This document shows, in pieces, positions 7,950 through 17,607 of a stretch of 64,000 nucleotides of DNA. Below the pieces are notes generated by a model. That model was not told the origin of the DNA. It was given only the letters and a program-made list of their open reading frames with translations, and ran no database searches. Where the stretch lies: positions 34,205 to 98,204 of the forward strand of contig JALCDS010000004.1 of the NCBI GenBank assembly GCA_022641775.1, in the 5' to 3' direction. The DNA is from Clostridiaceae bacterium (lineage in GTDB: Bacteria > Cyanobacteriota > Vampirovibrionia > Gastranaerophilales > Gastranaerophilaceae). Position 1 is the first letter of the stretch. Every line of letters begins with the position of its first letter. Both the position numbers and the translations under genes were made by a program.

Positions 7950-8773
7950 TTTGACACCGCCTTATTATTAACAAGAGTAGAGTTGTAATTGTACTGATAT
8001 AAATTCAAACTATCAACAGTTTTTTTACCGGCAAGTCTTTGTAATTCAAGATGATATTTCTCTGCCATTTGGAAATAATATTCTTCTTCCATCCGCATAT
8101 TGTCATACATAGCAGAAGAAATTGTAATCTCCAATATATCTTCATCATCCATAGCTTTGGCATAGTTTTTGTTGTACAAAATTAATCTTGCACGAGATTC
8201 TTTAAGTTGCGAGAGTGCACTTTTATAATTGTAATAGGCATTTATAATTCTATCTTGCAAACTTTCTACCAGAGATGCCAATTCAATAACTTCAGTATCC
8301 GTCAACGGAATCTCTTGTGGCATAGTTTTTCTTACAATCAAATTTTGTGCTAATCTGCCGACTGCTAAACCAGCCATCTGCGTTGTGTAATTTGAACCTA
8401 TCGTGTAAGGGACAAGTGATGACCCTGCAACAAGAGCTGACAATGTTTTTGCCATAAGCGAAGAATGAATTCTACGTTGACTTTCTGGAGTAGATAGTTT
8501 TTTAATTGCAAAGGCTATAACCTGATCGTTTGAAACAGTACCTTTCCACAACTTTTCTATATCATCCAAATCTTTTTCTTTTTGAAGCCTTACAAGTTCT
8601 GCAATAACAGCTTCATCGTTAACAACCAAGGTATCGGTCTTTTTTACTTCCGGTTTTGGAATAACAAGTTTTGGTTTGTCTACGTCAGACAAAGTAACAT
8701 CTTCTTCCGCAAACGCAGGCAATAAAGATGTTATACAACCTATTATTAACAACCCTGATAATAATTTTTTCAT
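7946..8773 (-). CDS. Secreted protein, first of a coupled paralogous pair
   Basis: A 275-residue protein starting at the ATG at 8773 (signal peptide MKKLLSGLLIIGCITSLLPAFA). It shares with the downstream gene the motif LWKGTVSNDQVIAFAIKKL and, later, NAYYNYKSALSQLKES and KNYAKA. An upstream in-frame ATG at 8794 would precede the signal peptide with unlikely residues. No ribosome site is present; TATATT at 8785-8780 ends six bases before the ATG and TTGGAT lies 17 bases further up, suggesting leaderless mRNA. Function unknown; likely periplasmic or outer membrane. Confidence 0.75.
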   Translation of the reverse strand: MKKLLSGLLIIGCITSLLPAFAEEDVTLSDVDKPKLVIPKPEVKKTDTLVVNDEAVIAELVRLQKEKDLDDIEKLWKGTVSNDQVIAFAIKKLSTPESQRRIHSSLMAKTLSALVAGSSLVPYTIGSNYTTQMAGLAVGRLAQNLIVRKTMPQEIPLTDTEVIELASLVESLQDRIINAYYNYKSALSQLKESRARLILYNKNYAKAMDDEDILEITISSAMYDNMRMEEEYYFQMAEKYHLELQRLAGKKTVDSLNLYQYNYNSTLVNNKAVSK

Positions 8774-8779
8774 AACAAA

Positions 8780-8808
8780 AATATACCACATCAAAATAAT
8801 AAATCCAA
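8780..8808 (-). promoter_or_regulatory. Promoter for leaderless secreted-pair mRNA
   Basis: Minus-strand TTGGAT (8808-8803), 17-base spacer, TATATT (8785-8780), then six bases to the ATG at 8773. Confidence 0.5.
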
Positions 8809-8897
8809 TGATTGACTAACATATACATCAAATAATGGTTAAGCTATTTCAAAAAAAAAGTAATAATAATATAGAAGACATGAGGGTAGGAGATTAC

Positions 8898-8925
8898 GCT
8901 ATTTTTTTAATAGCAATTTTCTTTT
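8898..8925 (+). promoter_or_regulatory. Terminator-like hairpin in the TPR gene leader
   Basis: GCTATT-5-AATAGC stem followed by a T-rich run, lying about 20 bases before the TPR gene start and after AT-rich promoter-like DNA. It could attenuate transcription of that gene or end a short RNA. The evidence is only the structure. Confidence 0.3.
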
Positions 8926-8945
8926 CTAAAAATAAAGGATAACAG

Positions 8946-9677
8946 ATGCAAACTACAACCAATCCTATAAAAATAAATAAACAAAAGAAAAGTTATATTG
9001 ATAAAGCAGATGCGCTTAGGAATAATAACGAATTTCAAGATGCAATAAGCTTTTACCTCAATGCTATTTTGATTGATAGAGAGAACCCAAAATCCTTTTA
9101 CGGTCTTGGAATTTGCTATAAAAATATAGGAAATTATGACAAAGCCATAAAATATTTTCAAAAGGCATCAGAACTCGACAAATACTATTTTGAAGCGTTT
9201 TATGAAACAGGCATTTGTAACCTTTTGAGAGGATATCCCGGAGAATCAATCAGAAATTTTGTTCAGGCAATTCAAATCAATCCGGACAGTCCGGAAGCAA
9301 TATTACAACTGGGCATGTCACATGAATTATGCGATGAGCCGGAAATGTCTTTAATGATTTACCAAAAACTCATTGAAAATACTCCAAGTTTTACAAAGGC
9401 TTATGAACATAAATCTTCACTTTTGATGAAAATGGACATGTTTAAAGAAGCATCTATAGTATTAAATCAGCTATTAAAAGTAGATCCTGAGTATGCAAAC
9501 GCTTTTGCCGGAATAGGAATTTGTTTTGATAAATTAGGCAAAACTGCAGAAGCTCAGAGATATTACAGAAAGTTTTTAGCATCACAACCTTTTTCAAAAC
9601 AAGCAACATTTATAAAAACCAGACTGGATAAGCTTAAAAATAAAAAGCTACAAAACAGTAATCTAAGTTTAGTATAG
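8946..9677 (+). CDS. TPR-repeat protein
   Basis: A 243-residue protein made almost entirely of about six tetratricopeptide repeats. Typical signatures are AISFYLNAILIDRENPKSFY, YDKAIKYFQKASELDKYYFE, SIRNFVQAIQINPDSPEAIL and LNQLLKVDPEYANAFAGIG. TPR arrays are protein-binding scaffolds; the partner is unknown. No signal peptide or catalytic domain is seen. The ATG follows AAAGGATAACAG. It converges with rpoD across a shared terminator. Confidence 0.88.
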   Translation: MQTTTNPIKINKQKKSYIDKADALRNNNEFQDAISFYLNAILIDRENPKSFYGLGICYKNIGNYDKAIKYFQKASELDKYYFEAFYETGICNLLRGYPGESIRNFVQAIQINPDSPEAILQLGMSHELCDEPEMSLMIYQKLIENTPSFTKAYEHKSSLLMKMDMFKEASIVLNQLLKVDPEYANAFAGIGICFDKLGKTAEAQRYYRKFLASQPFSKQATFIKTRLDKLKNKKLQNSNLSLV

Positions 9678-9693
9678 ACCCCGAAAATATAAA

Positions 9694-9727
9694 AAAAGAG
9701 GTTCGATTTAAAAATCAAACCTCTTTT
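9694..9727. terminator. Bidirectional terminator between TPR gene and rpoD
   Basis: A 16-bp stem with one C-A mismatch and a 2-base central gap (GAGGTTCGATTT / AAATCAAACCTC), flanked by A runs on the left and T runs on the right. It can serve both converging genes. Confidence 0.85.
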
Positions 9728-9730
9728 CTT

Positions 9731-10822
9731 TTATGATTCTACATACTCTCTTAAACGTTTACTTCTATTTGGATGACGAAGTTTTCTTAACGCCTTAGCC
9801 TCAATCTGCCTGATACGTTCACGAGTAACACCAAACAATTGTCCAACTTCTTCCAAAGTTCTCTGGCGACCATCATCCATACCAAAACGCAATCTTAATA
9901 CATCACGTTCACGTGGAGACAATGTACAAAGGACTTCTGCCAAATCTTCTCTTAAAAGTTCAGAAGCAACCGTTTTAATAGGTGCATCGGCTTCTTTATC
10001 TTCAATAAAATCGCCAAGACGGGAATCTTCTTCTTTTCCGATTGGAGTTTCAAGTGACAAAGGTTCTTGGGCAATCTTAATAATTTCACGAAGTTTAGGA
10101 ATTGAAACATTCATTTCAATAGCCAATTCATCTTCGGTCGGCTTTCTTGAAAGTTCTTGAGCTAAACGTCTTGTAACTTTTTTAAGTTTATTAATTGTTT
10201 CAACCATATGAACAGGGATTCTGATTGTACGAGCCTGATCGGCAATAGCACGAGTAATAGCTTGTCTAATCCACCATGTTGCATAAGTTGAGAACTTGAA
10301 TCCTCTTTCATGGTCAAATTTTTCTGCTGCTCTGATAAGTCCCAAATTACCTTCTTGAATCAAATCCAAGAAAAGCATTCCACGACCAACATATTTTTTG
10401 GCAATACTAACAACTAAACGAAGGTTTGCTTGAACGAGTTTACGTTTTGCAATAGCTCCAGGAGTACCGCCTTCAAGTATTTTTCTTGCAAGTTCAATTT
10501 CTTCACCTGCTGAAAGAAGTTTTATTCTTCCGATTTCTCTTAAATATAATCTTACAGGGTCATCAACTGCAACACCTTTTGGGGCTTCTAATTCTGCAGG
10601 TTCTTGATTATTCATCATGTAAACTTCATCTACGTTTACTTTTTGACCTATTTTGCTTGTTACAATATCTTCTATATTATCTGTACTGATATCCATATTC
10701 ATATAATTTACGGAATCAGTTGATCCTTCCATACTTACATCTTCTACACCCGGCATTGTGATGTTTTCGTCTTCTTCCATTATGCTTACTACTGAAGATC
10801 CAGCTTGTCTTTTTTTAGTCAT
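9731..10822 (-). CDS. rpoD: Primary RNA polymerase sigma factor (sigma-70)
   Basis: A 363-residue group 1 sigma factor. Region 1.2 begins at [11 protein letters not shown]. Region 2 has the core-binding and -10 recognition helix ([26 protein letters not shown]). Region 3 has [13 protein letters not shown], and region 4 has [14 protein letters not shown] and the -35 reading helix [15 protein letters not shown]. The acidic N-terminus is short, so region 1.1 is reduced. The ATG overlaps the dnaG stop (TAATG) after GGAGATTA, so the genes are coupled. This is presumably the sigma factor that reads the TATAAT boxes found across the window. Confidence 0.96.
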   Translation of the reverse strand: MTKKRQAGSSVVSIMEEDENITMPGVEDVSMEGSTDSVNYMNMDISTDNIEDIVTSKIGQKVNVDEVYMMNNQEPAELEAPKGVAVDDPVRLYLREIGRIKLLSAGEEIELARKILEGGTPGAIAKRKLVQANLRLVVSIAKKYVGRGMLFLDLIQEGNLGLIRAAEKFDHERGFKFSTYATWWIRQAITRAIADQARTIRIPVHMVETINKLKKVTRRLAQELSRKPTEDELAIEMNVSIPKLREIIKIAQEPLSLETPIGKEEDSRLGDFIEDKEADAPIKTVASELLREDLAEVLCTLSPRERDVLRLRFGMDDGRQRTLEEVGQLFGVTRERIRQIEAKALRKLRHPNRSKRLREYVES

Positions 10823-12702
10823 TAATTAATCTCCGATTTATATTTATTTTTCAATTTATCTCTTAATTGCATCTGAATTTTCAGCGCTTCGCTGTCATCA
10901 TCTGCATTTTTATATAAATTTCTAAAGTTTTCTTTTTCTTTATCCCGTCTACACTGATTTATTTTTAAAATATTTTCTGAAATCAAACTTTTAAATTCAT
11001 CAGCATCAAGATTTTGGAATGTATCCGAAATACTCATCATCTCTGTCAAAAGTCTTTGTATTTCAGGGTCTTGAACGAATTTTGTAAACAAATGTTCTGT
11101 CAATTCTTTCACATTATTTACGGTACATATTAATTTGTCAATTGTAGATTTTACATTTATTAACGTTTCGTTGGAAAACTTTGTGTCACCTATCATTTCT
11201 TTGATTTCTTGAAACTTTAGAGGACAGTCGTTTACAAGAAACACGCTCAATAAATTTTTTTGCGCTTTTTCATAAACAGGTACATTTTTCTTAACAATTC
11301 TTTCAACTCTTATTGGTTCAGGAACTTGTGAACTAACCAATTTTTTTATCTCCAAATATAGCGCGTCTTCTTTTATATCAAGCTCATTGGATATCATTCT
11401 GACATATTCTGATTGAATAATTTCATTTTTTATTTCTTTTAAAATTGGAACAAGTCGCATTACCAATTTAGTTTTTTCAACAGGAGTTTTACATTCATCT
11501 TTCTGTTTCAAAATACTATGGAGCTCAAAATCCAAATAAAGAGGAGCTTTTTCCATATATTTTTTATAACTTTCCGCCCCTGTAGTACGAATAAATTCAT
11601 CGGGGTCTTTGCCTTCAGGAGGTGCAATAACCCTTATTTCGCAAGCATATTTTTCATCATTTGTAGATAAATAACTTTCGTCAAACTGTTTTATATTGCC
11701 CAATCCTTCAAAAGCCTCTTTAATAAGTCCGGCATTACGTTCAGTAGCCTTTTGTCCGGCGGAATCCGTATCAAATGATAAATAAATTCTTCTGGATTGT
11801 GTATAACGGGACAAAAGTTTTATATGATCAGGTGTCAAAGATGTTCCGCATGATGCAACGGCATTTTTTATCCCGTTTGCTTGTGCAGAAATTACATCAA
11901 AATACCCTTCCATCAAAATTACGCAATCATCTTCTTTTATTGAATCTTTTGCATAATAAAGTCCATATAGTAACCTGCTTTTATTATAAATCAATGAATC
12001 AGCAGAATTAAGATACTTGGGAGCTTGTTCCTTTTCAACGGCACGTGCACCAAAGGCTACTACATCACCAAACTCGTTTAATATAGGAATAATTACACGG
12101 TTTCTAAATCTGTCAATATAATTCCCTTCCTTGCTTTTCAAGATAAGTCCGGCTTTCTCCATAACTTCAGGTGAAAATTCATCTTTAAACTTGTCATAAA
12201 AAGTTGTGTAAGACTTTGGCGCTACACCAAGCATATAAGTATCAATTACATCTTTTGTAATTCCGCGTTTTTCCAAATATTTGTTAACCGCAATGGTTTC
12301 TCGAGAAGTATCTTTTTTCAAACGCAAATTATAAAATTCGGCAGCCTTGGTACATGCTCTTATCATCTCCTCTTTGATTCCTTTTGAAGTATGTTCTGCA
12401 TTCAAATTTTTAGGCATTTCAAGATGATATTTTTCAGCCAAATCTTTTATGACATCCATAAACTCTCTATTTTGAGTTTTCATGATAAAAGATATCGCGT
12501 CTCCGCCTTCCCCGCAGCCAAAGCATTTAAAAATTCCGCGTTCGGGATTTACAGAAAAAGAAGGTGTTTTTTCTTTATGAAACGGACACAAACCCCAATA
12601 GTGAGCGCCTTTTTTCTTCAAAATCACCTGTTCGGATACAACGTCTACAATATCCAATTTATCTTTTATTTGAGTTATTAATTCTTCCAGAGTATCAACC
12701 AT
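10822..12702 (-). CDS. dnaG: DNA primase
   Basis: It makes RNA primers at the replication fork. The 626-residue product has an N-terminal CHC2 zinc finger ([18 protein letters not shown] then CFGCGEGGD, about residues 39-68). A DnaG catalytic/TOPRIM core follows, with [22 protein letters not shown] and the acidic [11 protein letters not shown] motif, then a less conserved helicase-binding C-terminus. The ATG at 12702 is the likely start; a GTG two codons upstream is possible. dnaG-rpoD is the classic macromolecular synthesis operon core. Confidence 0.96.
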   Translation of the reverse strand: MVDTLEELITQIKDKLDIVDVVSEQVILKKKGAHYWGLCPFHKEKTPSFSVNPERGIFKCFGCGEGGDAISFIMKTQNREFMDVIKDLAEKYHLEMPKNLNAEHTSKGIKEEMIRACTKAAEFYNLRLKKDTSRETIAVNKYLEKRGITKDVIDTYMLGVAPKSYTTFYDKFKDEFSPEVMEKAGLILKSKEGNYIDRFRNRVIIPILNEFGDVVAFGARAVEKEQAPKYLNSADSLIYNKSRLLYGLYYAKDSIKEDDCVILMEGYFDVISAQANGIKNAVASCGTSLTPDHIKLLSRYTQSRRIYLSFDTDSAGQKATERNAGLIKEAFEGLGNIKQFDESYLSTNDEKYACEIRVIAPPEGKDPDEFIRTTGAESYKKYMEKAPLYLDFELHSILKQKDECKTPVEKTKLVMRLVPILKEIKNEIIQSEYVRMISNELDIKEDALYLEIKKLVSSQVPEPIRVERIVKKNVPVYEKAQKNLLSVFLVNDCPLKFQEIKEMIGDTKFSNETLINVKSTIDKLICTVNNVKELTEHLFTKFVQDPEIQRLLTEMMSISDTFQNLDADEFKSLISENILKINQCRRDKEKENFRNLYKNADDDSEALKIQMQLRDKLKNKYKSEIN

Positions 12703-12779
12703 ACCCACAGTTTAACATGACAAAAAATTTAAGCAAAGATATTTTATCCATTAAACAAATGATTTTAAAAAATGCCTGA

Positions 12780-14231
12780 GTGGCTAGTATTCAAATCTTC
12801 AAAAAATGTTACCATAAGTTTATGCAGTGTTTATTTGAAGACCTAAAAAGTGAAAAAGTTGTTTTGGTAAACGATTTTAAAGCTTTAAAAAGCGTTAAAG
12901 ATTTAAGCACCAAAAAATTATGTATAATTAAAACCGATTTTAGAAATTTAAAAAAGATAAAAATATTTTTCAAAAAATACCCAAACATGACAGTCTGGCT
13001 AACTTCAAATGAAATTTCAAGAAAAAACATTCTTGCTGCAAACATAAACGGATTTGAAAATGTAGTCCAGTATCCAATAGATCCTCAACTTGTAAGAAAT
13101 TTTTTTGCAGAAAAAACGTCAACGGAAATGAAAGAACCTGACATTCATATTTCAACAGAAATAAAATCTGCCAAGGTTATGATAGTTGATGACAACCCGA
13201 TGAACATAGATTTGCTTACTGAAACATTAGCTTGTCCACAAATCAATTTGGTATCTTTTACAAAACCTATAGATAGTTTCAAAGCAATTGAATCAGAAGC
13301 TTTTGATTTATTTTTACTTGACGTTATGATGCCTGATATTTCAGGATTTGATTTGGCAAAAGTTATAAAAAAATCAAAACTTAATGCAAATACTCCGATA
13401 ATGTTTATTTCAGCCCTTTCAGATTCACAAAATAAAATTAAAGGATACAATTTGGGTTCTTGTGCATATATTGAAAAGCCTTTTGATATAAATGTTTTGC
13501 GTTCACAAGTGTTTAATCTTTTAAAAACCAAAAGTCTACAGGATGCACTTTTCGACAAAAAAGAAACTTTCTTTGCAATGGTGACTCATGACTTAAAATC
13601 TCCTGTTAATGCAGAGATTACCGCCTTAGAATTTTTGCTTGAAAATCACAAAAATACAATGAACACTTTTCAAAATGAAATTATCGGAGATATTTTAGAA
13701 GCTGCAAAATATATGAAAAGTTTAGTTGATAATATTTTAAATAAATACAAATGCGACAACGGAGTTTTGAAAATTCATCCTCAAAAATTTTCACTTAATA
13801 ATATAGTTATTCAATGTATTGAAGAAATGAAATATATTTTTGAAGACAGAGACCAAAATATCAAATATACCTGTGCTGTTCCAGATAGCAGCACAATGAT
13901 AGATTATATAGAGATGAAACGTGTAATTCATAACCTTATGGTAAACGCTTCAGAATATGCCACAAAAAGTTCTGAAATAGAAATAAAACTTGAAAAGGAT
14001 AATCAAAATCTTGTTTTTTCAATAAAAAACAACGGAATGGGAATAAATTTAAAAAATCCGAATGAAATCTTTGAAAAATATGTAAGTTATGCACAAAAAT
14101 ACAAAAAAATCGGTACAGGATTGGGTTTGTACATTGCAAAACGGATAATTGAAGCCCATCAAGGCAAAATTTTTGTTGAAAGTAAAGTGAATGTCTTTAC
14201 AAAAATCAGCTTCTCTCTTAAAAAATTTTAG
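12780..14231 (+). CDS. Soluble hybrid histidine kinase with receiver domain
   Basis: A 483-residue kinase without membrane segments. Residues 25-115 look like a degenerate receiver (VLVNDFK, IIKTDF, VWLTSN) lacking the usual lysine. Residues 132-250 are a full receiver with Asp181 in LLDVMMPD and Lys233 in IEKPFD. The kinase core follows with His270 in MVTHDLKSP, an N box HNLMVNASEY, NNGMGI and GTGLGLYIAKRI. The assigned start is GTG; an ATG at 12822 would shorten it by 14 residues and is equally plausible. No output domain; it may phosphorylate a separate regulator such as the one at 3285. Its tail overlaps the converging FliI gene by four bases. Confidence 0.88.
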   Translation: MASIQIFKKCYHKFMQCLFEDLKSEKVVLVNDFKALKSVKDLSTKKLCIIKTDFRNLKKIKIFFKKYPNMTVWLTSNEISRKNILAANINGFENVVQYPIDPQLVRNFFAEKTSTEMKEPDIHISTEIKSAKVMIVDDNPMNIDLLTETLACPQINLVSFTKPIDSFKAIESEAFDLFLLDVMMPDISGFDLAKVIKKSKLNANTPIMFISALSDSQNKIKGYNLGSCAYIEKPFDINVLRSQVFNLLKTKSLQDALFDKKETFFAMVTHDLKSPVNAEITALEFLLENHKNTMNTFQNEIIGDILEAAKYMKSLVDNILNKYKCDNGVLKIHPQKFSLNNIVIQCIEEMKYIFEDRDQNIKYTCAVPDSSTMIDYIEMKRVIHNLMVNASEYATKSSEIEIKLEKDNQNLVFSIKNNGMGINLKNPNEIFEKYVSYAQKYKKIGTGLGLYIAKRIIEAHQGKIFVESKVNVFTKISFSLKKF

Positions 14232-15574
14232 ATATCAACATCTTTCATCATATCAACAAGTGTTTGGATAGTAGTTTCCATACTTACACTATCAGATGTG
14301 CGTTGCTGTAAAAATGCATTTACCTGAGGCATCATCTGGATTGCAATATCCAATTTCGGATTTGAACCCTGCTGATACATACCTACATCAATCAAATCCT
14401 TATTTTCTCGATATAATGCCATAATTTTTCTCATCTTAGCCGCAGCTTCTTTATGTTCGGGAGTTGCAATAGCACTCATCAACCTGGAAATACTCCCCAA
14501 CACATCAATTGCCGGATAATGGTTTGCTTCCGCAACCTTTCTTGATAAGAAAATGTGACCGTCTACAATACCACGAACTGTATCAACAATAGGGTCAGAT
14601 ATATCATCACCTTCCATCAAAACCGTATATAAAGCAGTAATTGAACCTTTTGGGCTATTTCCGGCACGTTCGAGAGCCTTTTGTAACCAAGAGAATATTG
14701 ATGGAGGATAACCTTTCATCGTAGGCGGTTCACCGATTGACAAACCAACCTCACGACCTGCCATCGCACAACGAGTAATTGTATCTGTCATTAAGAAAAC
14801 TTTTTTACCTTGATCTCTAAAATATTCGCAAACCGAAGTAGCTGTCAAAAGTGCTTTTTGACGTATCAATGGAGGTTTATCTCCCGTTGAACAAACCAAA
14901 ACAGAACGTTTCATACCTTCTTCACCAAGCGAATCTTCAACGAACTCTTTAACTTCTCTGCCACGTTCTCCAATCAATGCCATAACGTTTACATCTGCAT
15001 CAGAATTTCTAGCAATCATACCTAATAGTGTACTTTTACCAACACCCGAACCGGCAAAAAGTCCCATACGCTGTCCGCAACCCAATGTCATACAAGCATC
15101 AATTGCCCTTACACCTGTTGAAAATTGCTCGGTAATAATAGGTCTTTCAAAAGGACCGGGCGGAGGTCCTTCAATCTGTCTCCATGTTGCACCTGTCGTA
15201 TCAAGAGGTCTGTCATCAATAGGCTGCCCCATCGGATCTATCAATCTACCAAGCAAAAAATCACCAACAGGAATAGTAATCGGACGATAGGAAGTCGTTA
15301 CAAGAGAACCTTGTCCAATACCTTCACCATCCAACAATAGCAACAATTGAGCAGCATCGCCTTTAAATGCAACAACTTCTGCAGGCTTTTGTTCTCCTGT
15401 ATAAGTTTCTATGTAGCATAAATCCCCGATTTTCAAACCCGGCAATTTTACTTCAACCGTCAAACCTAATAATTTTGATACAGTACCTTTAAACTGAGTC
15501 AATTGAGTTTCGGCGAGTTTTTGTTTGATATTTGCCCTTATATAATCTAATTTTGAAGTATCCAAATCTTCCAT
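14228..15574 (-). CDS. FliI/SctN-type export ATPase, without flagellar neighbours
   Basis: A 448-residue rotary-type ATPase of the flagellar/type III secretion class. It has an N-terminal beta-barrel domain, Walker A GLFAGSGVGKST, the signature ALIGERGREVKEF, Walker B VFLMTDTITR, and the family block EVGLSIGEPPTMKGYPPSIF. The segment DPIVDTVRGIVDGHIFLSR matches export ATPases. No FliH, FliJ or other export genes flank it. No ribosome site at proper distance; TATAAT (15586-15581) ends six bases before the ATG and TTGCTA lies 16 bases further upstream. F1 beta subunit is excluded by the FliI-specific motifs. Confidence 0.88.
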   Translation of the reverse strand: MEDLDTSKLDYIRANIKQKLAETQLTQFKGTVSKLLGLTVEVKLPGLKIGDLCYIETYTGEQKPAEVVAFKGDAAQLLLLLDGEGIGQGSLVTTSYRPITIPVGDFLLGRLIDPMGQPIDDRPLDTTGATWRQIEGPPPGPFERPIITEQFSTGVRAIDACMTLGCGQRMGLFAGSGVGKSTLLGMIARNSDADVNVMALIGERGREVKEFVEDSLGEEGMKRSVLVCSTGDKPPLIRQKALLTATSVCEYFRDQGKKVFLMTDTITRCAMAGREVGLSIGEPPTMKGYPPSIFSWLQKALERAGNSPKGSITALYTVLMEGDDISDPIVDTVRGIVDGHIFLSRKVAEANHYPAIDVLGSISRLMSAIATPEHKEAAAKMRKIMALYRENKDLIDVGMYQQGSNPKLDIAIQMMPQVNAFLQQRTSDSVSMETTIQTLVDMMKDVDI

Positions 15575-15580
15575 AATTTT

Positions 15581-15608
15581 ATTATAATTCCTTTTAAATT
15601 ATTAGCAA
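15581..15608 (-). promoter_or_regulatory. Promoter for leaderless FliI-type ATPase mRNA
   Basis: Minus-strand TTGCTA (15608-15603), 16-base spacer, TATAAT (15586-15581), six bases to the ATG. Confidence 0.6.
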
Positions 15609-15625
15609 AAATGTTAAGGCTAAAA

Positions 15626-16168
15626 TTACACAATATTTTTTACTGCAAGTCCGACCAAAATAATTCCGCCGGCAATTTCTAAATATTTCGACGGCAATTT
15701 TTTAAATGAATTGCCTAACCAAAAGCCCGTTAAAGACATCAAAAAAGAAGCTATCCCAATCATAACGGCAGGCATTAATAATGTAGTTCCTGCAAAACTC
15801 AAACTTCCGCCGGCAACAAGTGCATCTATACTCGTTGCAAACCCCATTGCCATAAGGCATCTAAAACCTATACAACAGATTTCTTCTTTTTCTTTTTCCG
15901 CAATTGCTTCAAATATAAATTTCAAACCTAAAATCAAAAATATCGTAAAAACAATCCATTTACTAAACGGAGCAAGATATGTTTTTATAGAATCTGCACC
16001 AACATAACCTATACAAGGCATTATCCCCTGAAACAAACCCATGGTAAGAGCAAGGGAAAGCGAATTTTTAACTCTCTGTTTATCAAAAATCAAACCTTGT
16101 GAAAATGATACGACAAGACAATCAATACCCATTGCTATACTCAAAAATATCAGTTCAACTAAGCTCAA
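15626..16168 (-). CDS. mntP: Manganese efflux pump MntP
   Basis: A 180-residue inner-membrane protein with six hydrophobic segments and the two internal repeats of MntP, each with a membrane acidic residue (AMGIDCLVVSFSQG and GFATSIDALVAGGSL). It exports Mn2+ when manganese is high. The start is TTG at 16168 after GAGGTAGAAG. The gene overlaps the end of the DUF4127 gene by 14 bases, so it is expressed from that gene's promoter; no manganese riboswitch precedes it. Confidence 0.9.
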   Translation of the reverse strand: MSLVELIFLSIAMGIDCLVVSFSQGLIFDKQRVKNSLSLALTMGLFQGIMPCIGYVGADSIKTYLAPFSKWIVFTIFLILGLKFIFEAIAEKEKEEICCIGFRCLMAMGFATSIDALVAGGSLSFAGTTLLMPAVMIGIASFLMSLTGFWLGNSFKKLPSKYLEIAGGIILVGLAVKNIV

Positions 16169-17561
16169 CTTCTACCTCAAACAATCTTTTCCATGGAAAT
16201 TTGTAACCGATGTTCATTTTATCACAACCAAGTTTTTTTTCAAAAGATTTCATCTTACTTTTGAGTTCGTTAATATCAGGATTTTTCAATTGTTGTCTTA
16301 CGTTTGCCTGATATGCCCAATCATCTAAAAATCTTGTTAAAATGAGTTTTTCAAATGCTATTTTATTATAATTTTCAATAGAAAACTTAGCAATAGCACC
16401 TGCAATAAGACTTCCAAGAGTGTTGGCCGAAGTATTCCACGCCGAATAGCCTAAAAAATCAGGTAAATTAAATAGCTGTTCAGGCAAAAGCGCTTCAAAC
16501 AAATTTTTAACAAAACTATTATCAGAGCCGTTAGCAAATCTTACATCTGCAATAATAAAAGGCTTTTGAGGGAGTTTTAAATTACCGTTATAACTTTCAG
16601 TATTTACCTTCATAACAATTTCGCCTTGATTTTTCTTAAAATTGTTCACTAACAAAATTATATCCGCATCAACTTCATCACTGACTTTACAACCTGCAAG
16701 TTCAATTTGACCTTTTACAGACTCTTCTATTGAAATATCCTCATAGTTTGAAATCAAATTTTTATATTCGGGTTCTAAAAATATAGGACATATTTTTATA
16801 GAGGTATTGGTAACATCTCCAATAGGAAGTTGTCTCCCTTTTGAAAGCAGTTGGGGAACAAGTGCATTTGACATTGCACGAGATAAAAGACTCAACGGAA
16901 TTTCATCTGCGCCTGTTTTCACAAAACCTCCCATTTGAGAGAGTGCTCGAGCTTCTTCAACGTTAAATCCGAATTCAGCACAATCATCTTTTGAAAACAC
17001 TAATGTATCAAAAATACCTGCTTTTTGCCATTTTAAATAAACTTTGTTGATTTCAAAATTACGTTTTCTTGTATCGATATAATCTTCTAAAATTTGAGGC
17101 GGAATATCAGTTTGAGGTGCAATTTTGTTTTTATCCGAAAGATAAGAATATTCAAAAATCTTTTTTCCGTATTTGTCCCAATATTGTTTTTCTTCCTGAT
17201 TTACATTATTGTTAGAAATTCGCATAATACTTGAAAATGCATATATCTTGCAGCGTTTTTTTTCAAGCATTTCTTTTAACTTTTCAAGTTGAGGATAAAT
17301 TTCATCTAAAGTTTTTGTACTTCTACGAGAAGGAATAAGCCCGCCAAAAATTAGCGTATCCAGTGAAATAATCAAGGCATCAAGATTTTCCCAACTTTTT
17401 AAACAATCAAATAATGCATTTATATCCGCAATATTTTCTAAATCACCCAATAATTTTCTTTCTGGGATTAAAAGTTCAATATCCGGATTAATTTCTGATA
17501 TTAATTTTGGAAGAGTATAACAGACAGGTCTGTTATCAATTGGTATAAATCCTATTCTCAT
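16155..17561 (-). CDS. DUF4127 family protein
   Basis: A 468-residue protein recognisable as DUF4127 by its start (GFIPIDNRPVCYTLP), the IISLDTLIFGGLIPSRR segment and FIIADVRFANGSDN. The family is found in Firmicutes and related gut bacteria; its biochemical role is not established. No signal peptide or membrane helices. TATAAT at 17574-17569 ends seven bases before the ATG, with TTGCCT 16 bases upstream and no ribosome site. It is co-transcribed with mntP and divergent from the methyltransferase gene. Confidence 0.85.
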   Translation of the reverse strand: MRIGFIPIDNRPVCYTLPKLISEINPDIELLIPERKLLGDLENIADINALFDCLKSWENLDALIISLDTLIFGGLIPSRRSTKTLDEIYPQLEKLKEMLEKKRCKIYAFSSIMRISNNNVNQEEKQYWDKYGKKIFEYSYLSDKNKIAPQTDIPPQILEDYIDTRKRNFEINKVYLKWQKAGIFDTLVFSKDDCAEFGFNVEEARALSQMGGFVKTGADEIPLSLLSRAMSNALVPQLLSKGRQLPIGDVTNTSIKICPIFLEPEYKNLISNYEDISIEESVKGQIELAGCKVSDEVDADIILLVNNFKKNQGEIVMKVNTESYNGNLKLPQKPFIIADVRFANGSDNSFVKNLFEALLPEQLFNLPDFLGYSAWNTSANTLGSLIAGAIAKFSIENYNKIAFEKLILTRFLDDWAYQANVRQQLKNPDINELKSKMKSFEKKLGCDKMNIGYKFPWKRLFEVEVELS

Positions 17562-17568
17562 AATTTAT

Positions 17569-17596
17569 ATTATATGTTATTATAAATTAAAGGCAA
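17569..17596 (-). promoter_or_regulatory. Promoter for leaderless DUF4127-mntP mRNA
   Basis: Minus-strand TTGCCT (17596-17591), 16-base spacer, TATAAT (17574-17569), seven bases to the ATG at 17561. Confidence 0.55.
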
Positions 17597-17607
17597 GATG
17601 TTATAAA

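Noticed and set aside
9064..9249. Minus-strand frame inside the TPR gene
   Set aside because: It is a shadow of the repeats on the opposite strand, with no site and no family similarity.
9701..9712. GGTTCGAT sequence resembling a tRNA T-loop
   Set aside because: It is one arm of the bidirectional terminator; no acceptor or anticodon stems are nearby.
12706..12708. GTG as the dnaG start
   Set aside because: It adds only two residues and the ATG at 12702 is the more likely start; neither has a clear ribosome site.
15626..16168. Manganese (yybP-ykoY) riboswitch for mntP
   Set aside because: mntP begins inside the DUF4127 gene end, leaving no untranslated leader for a riboswitch.
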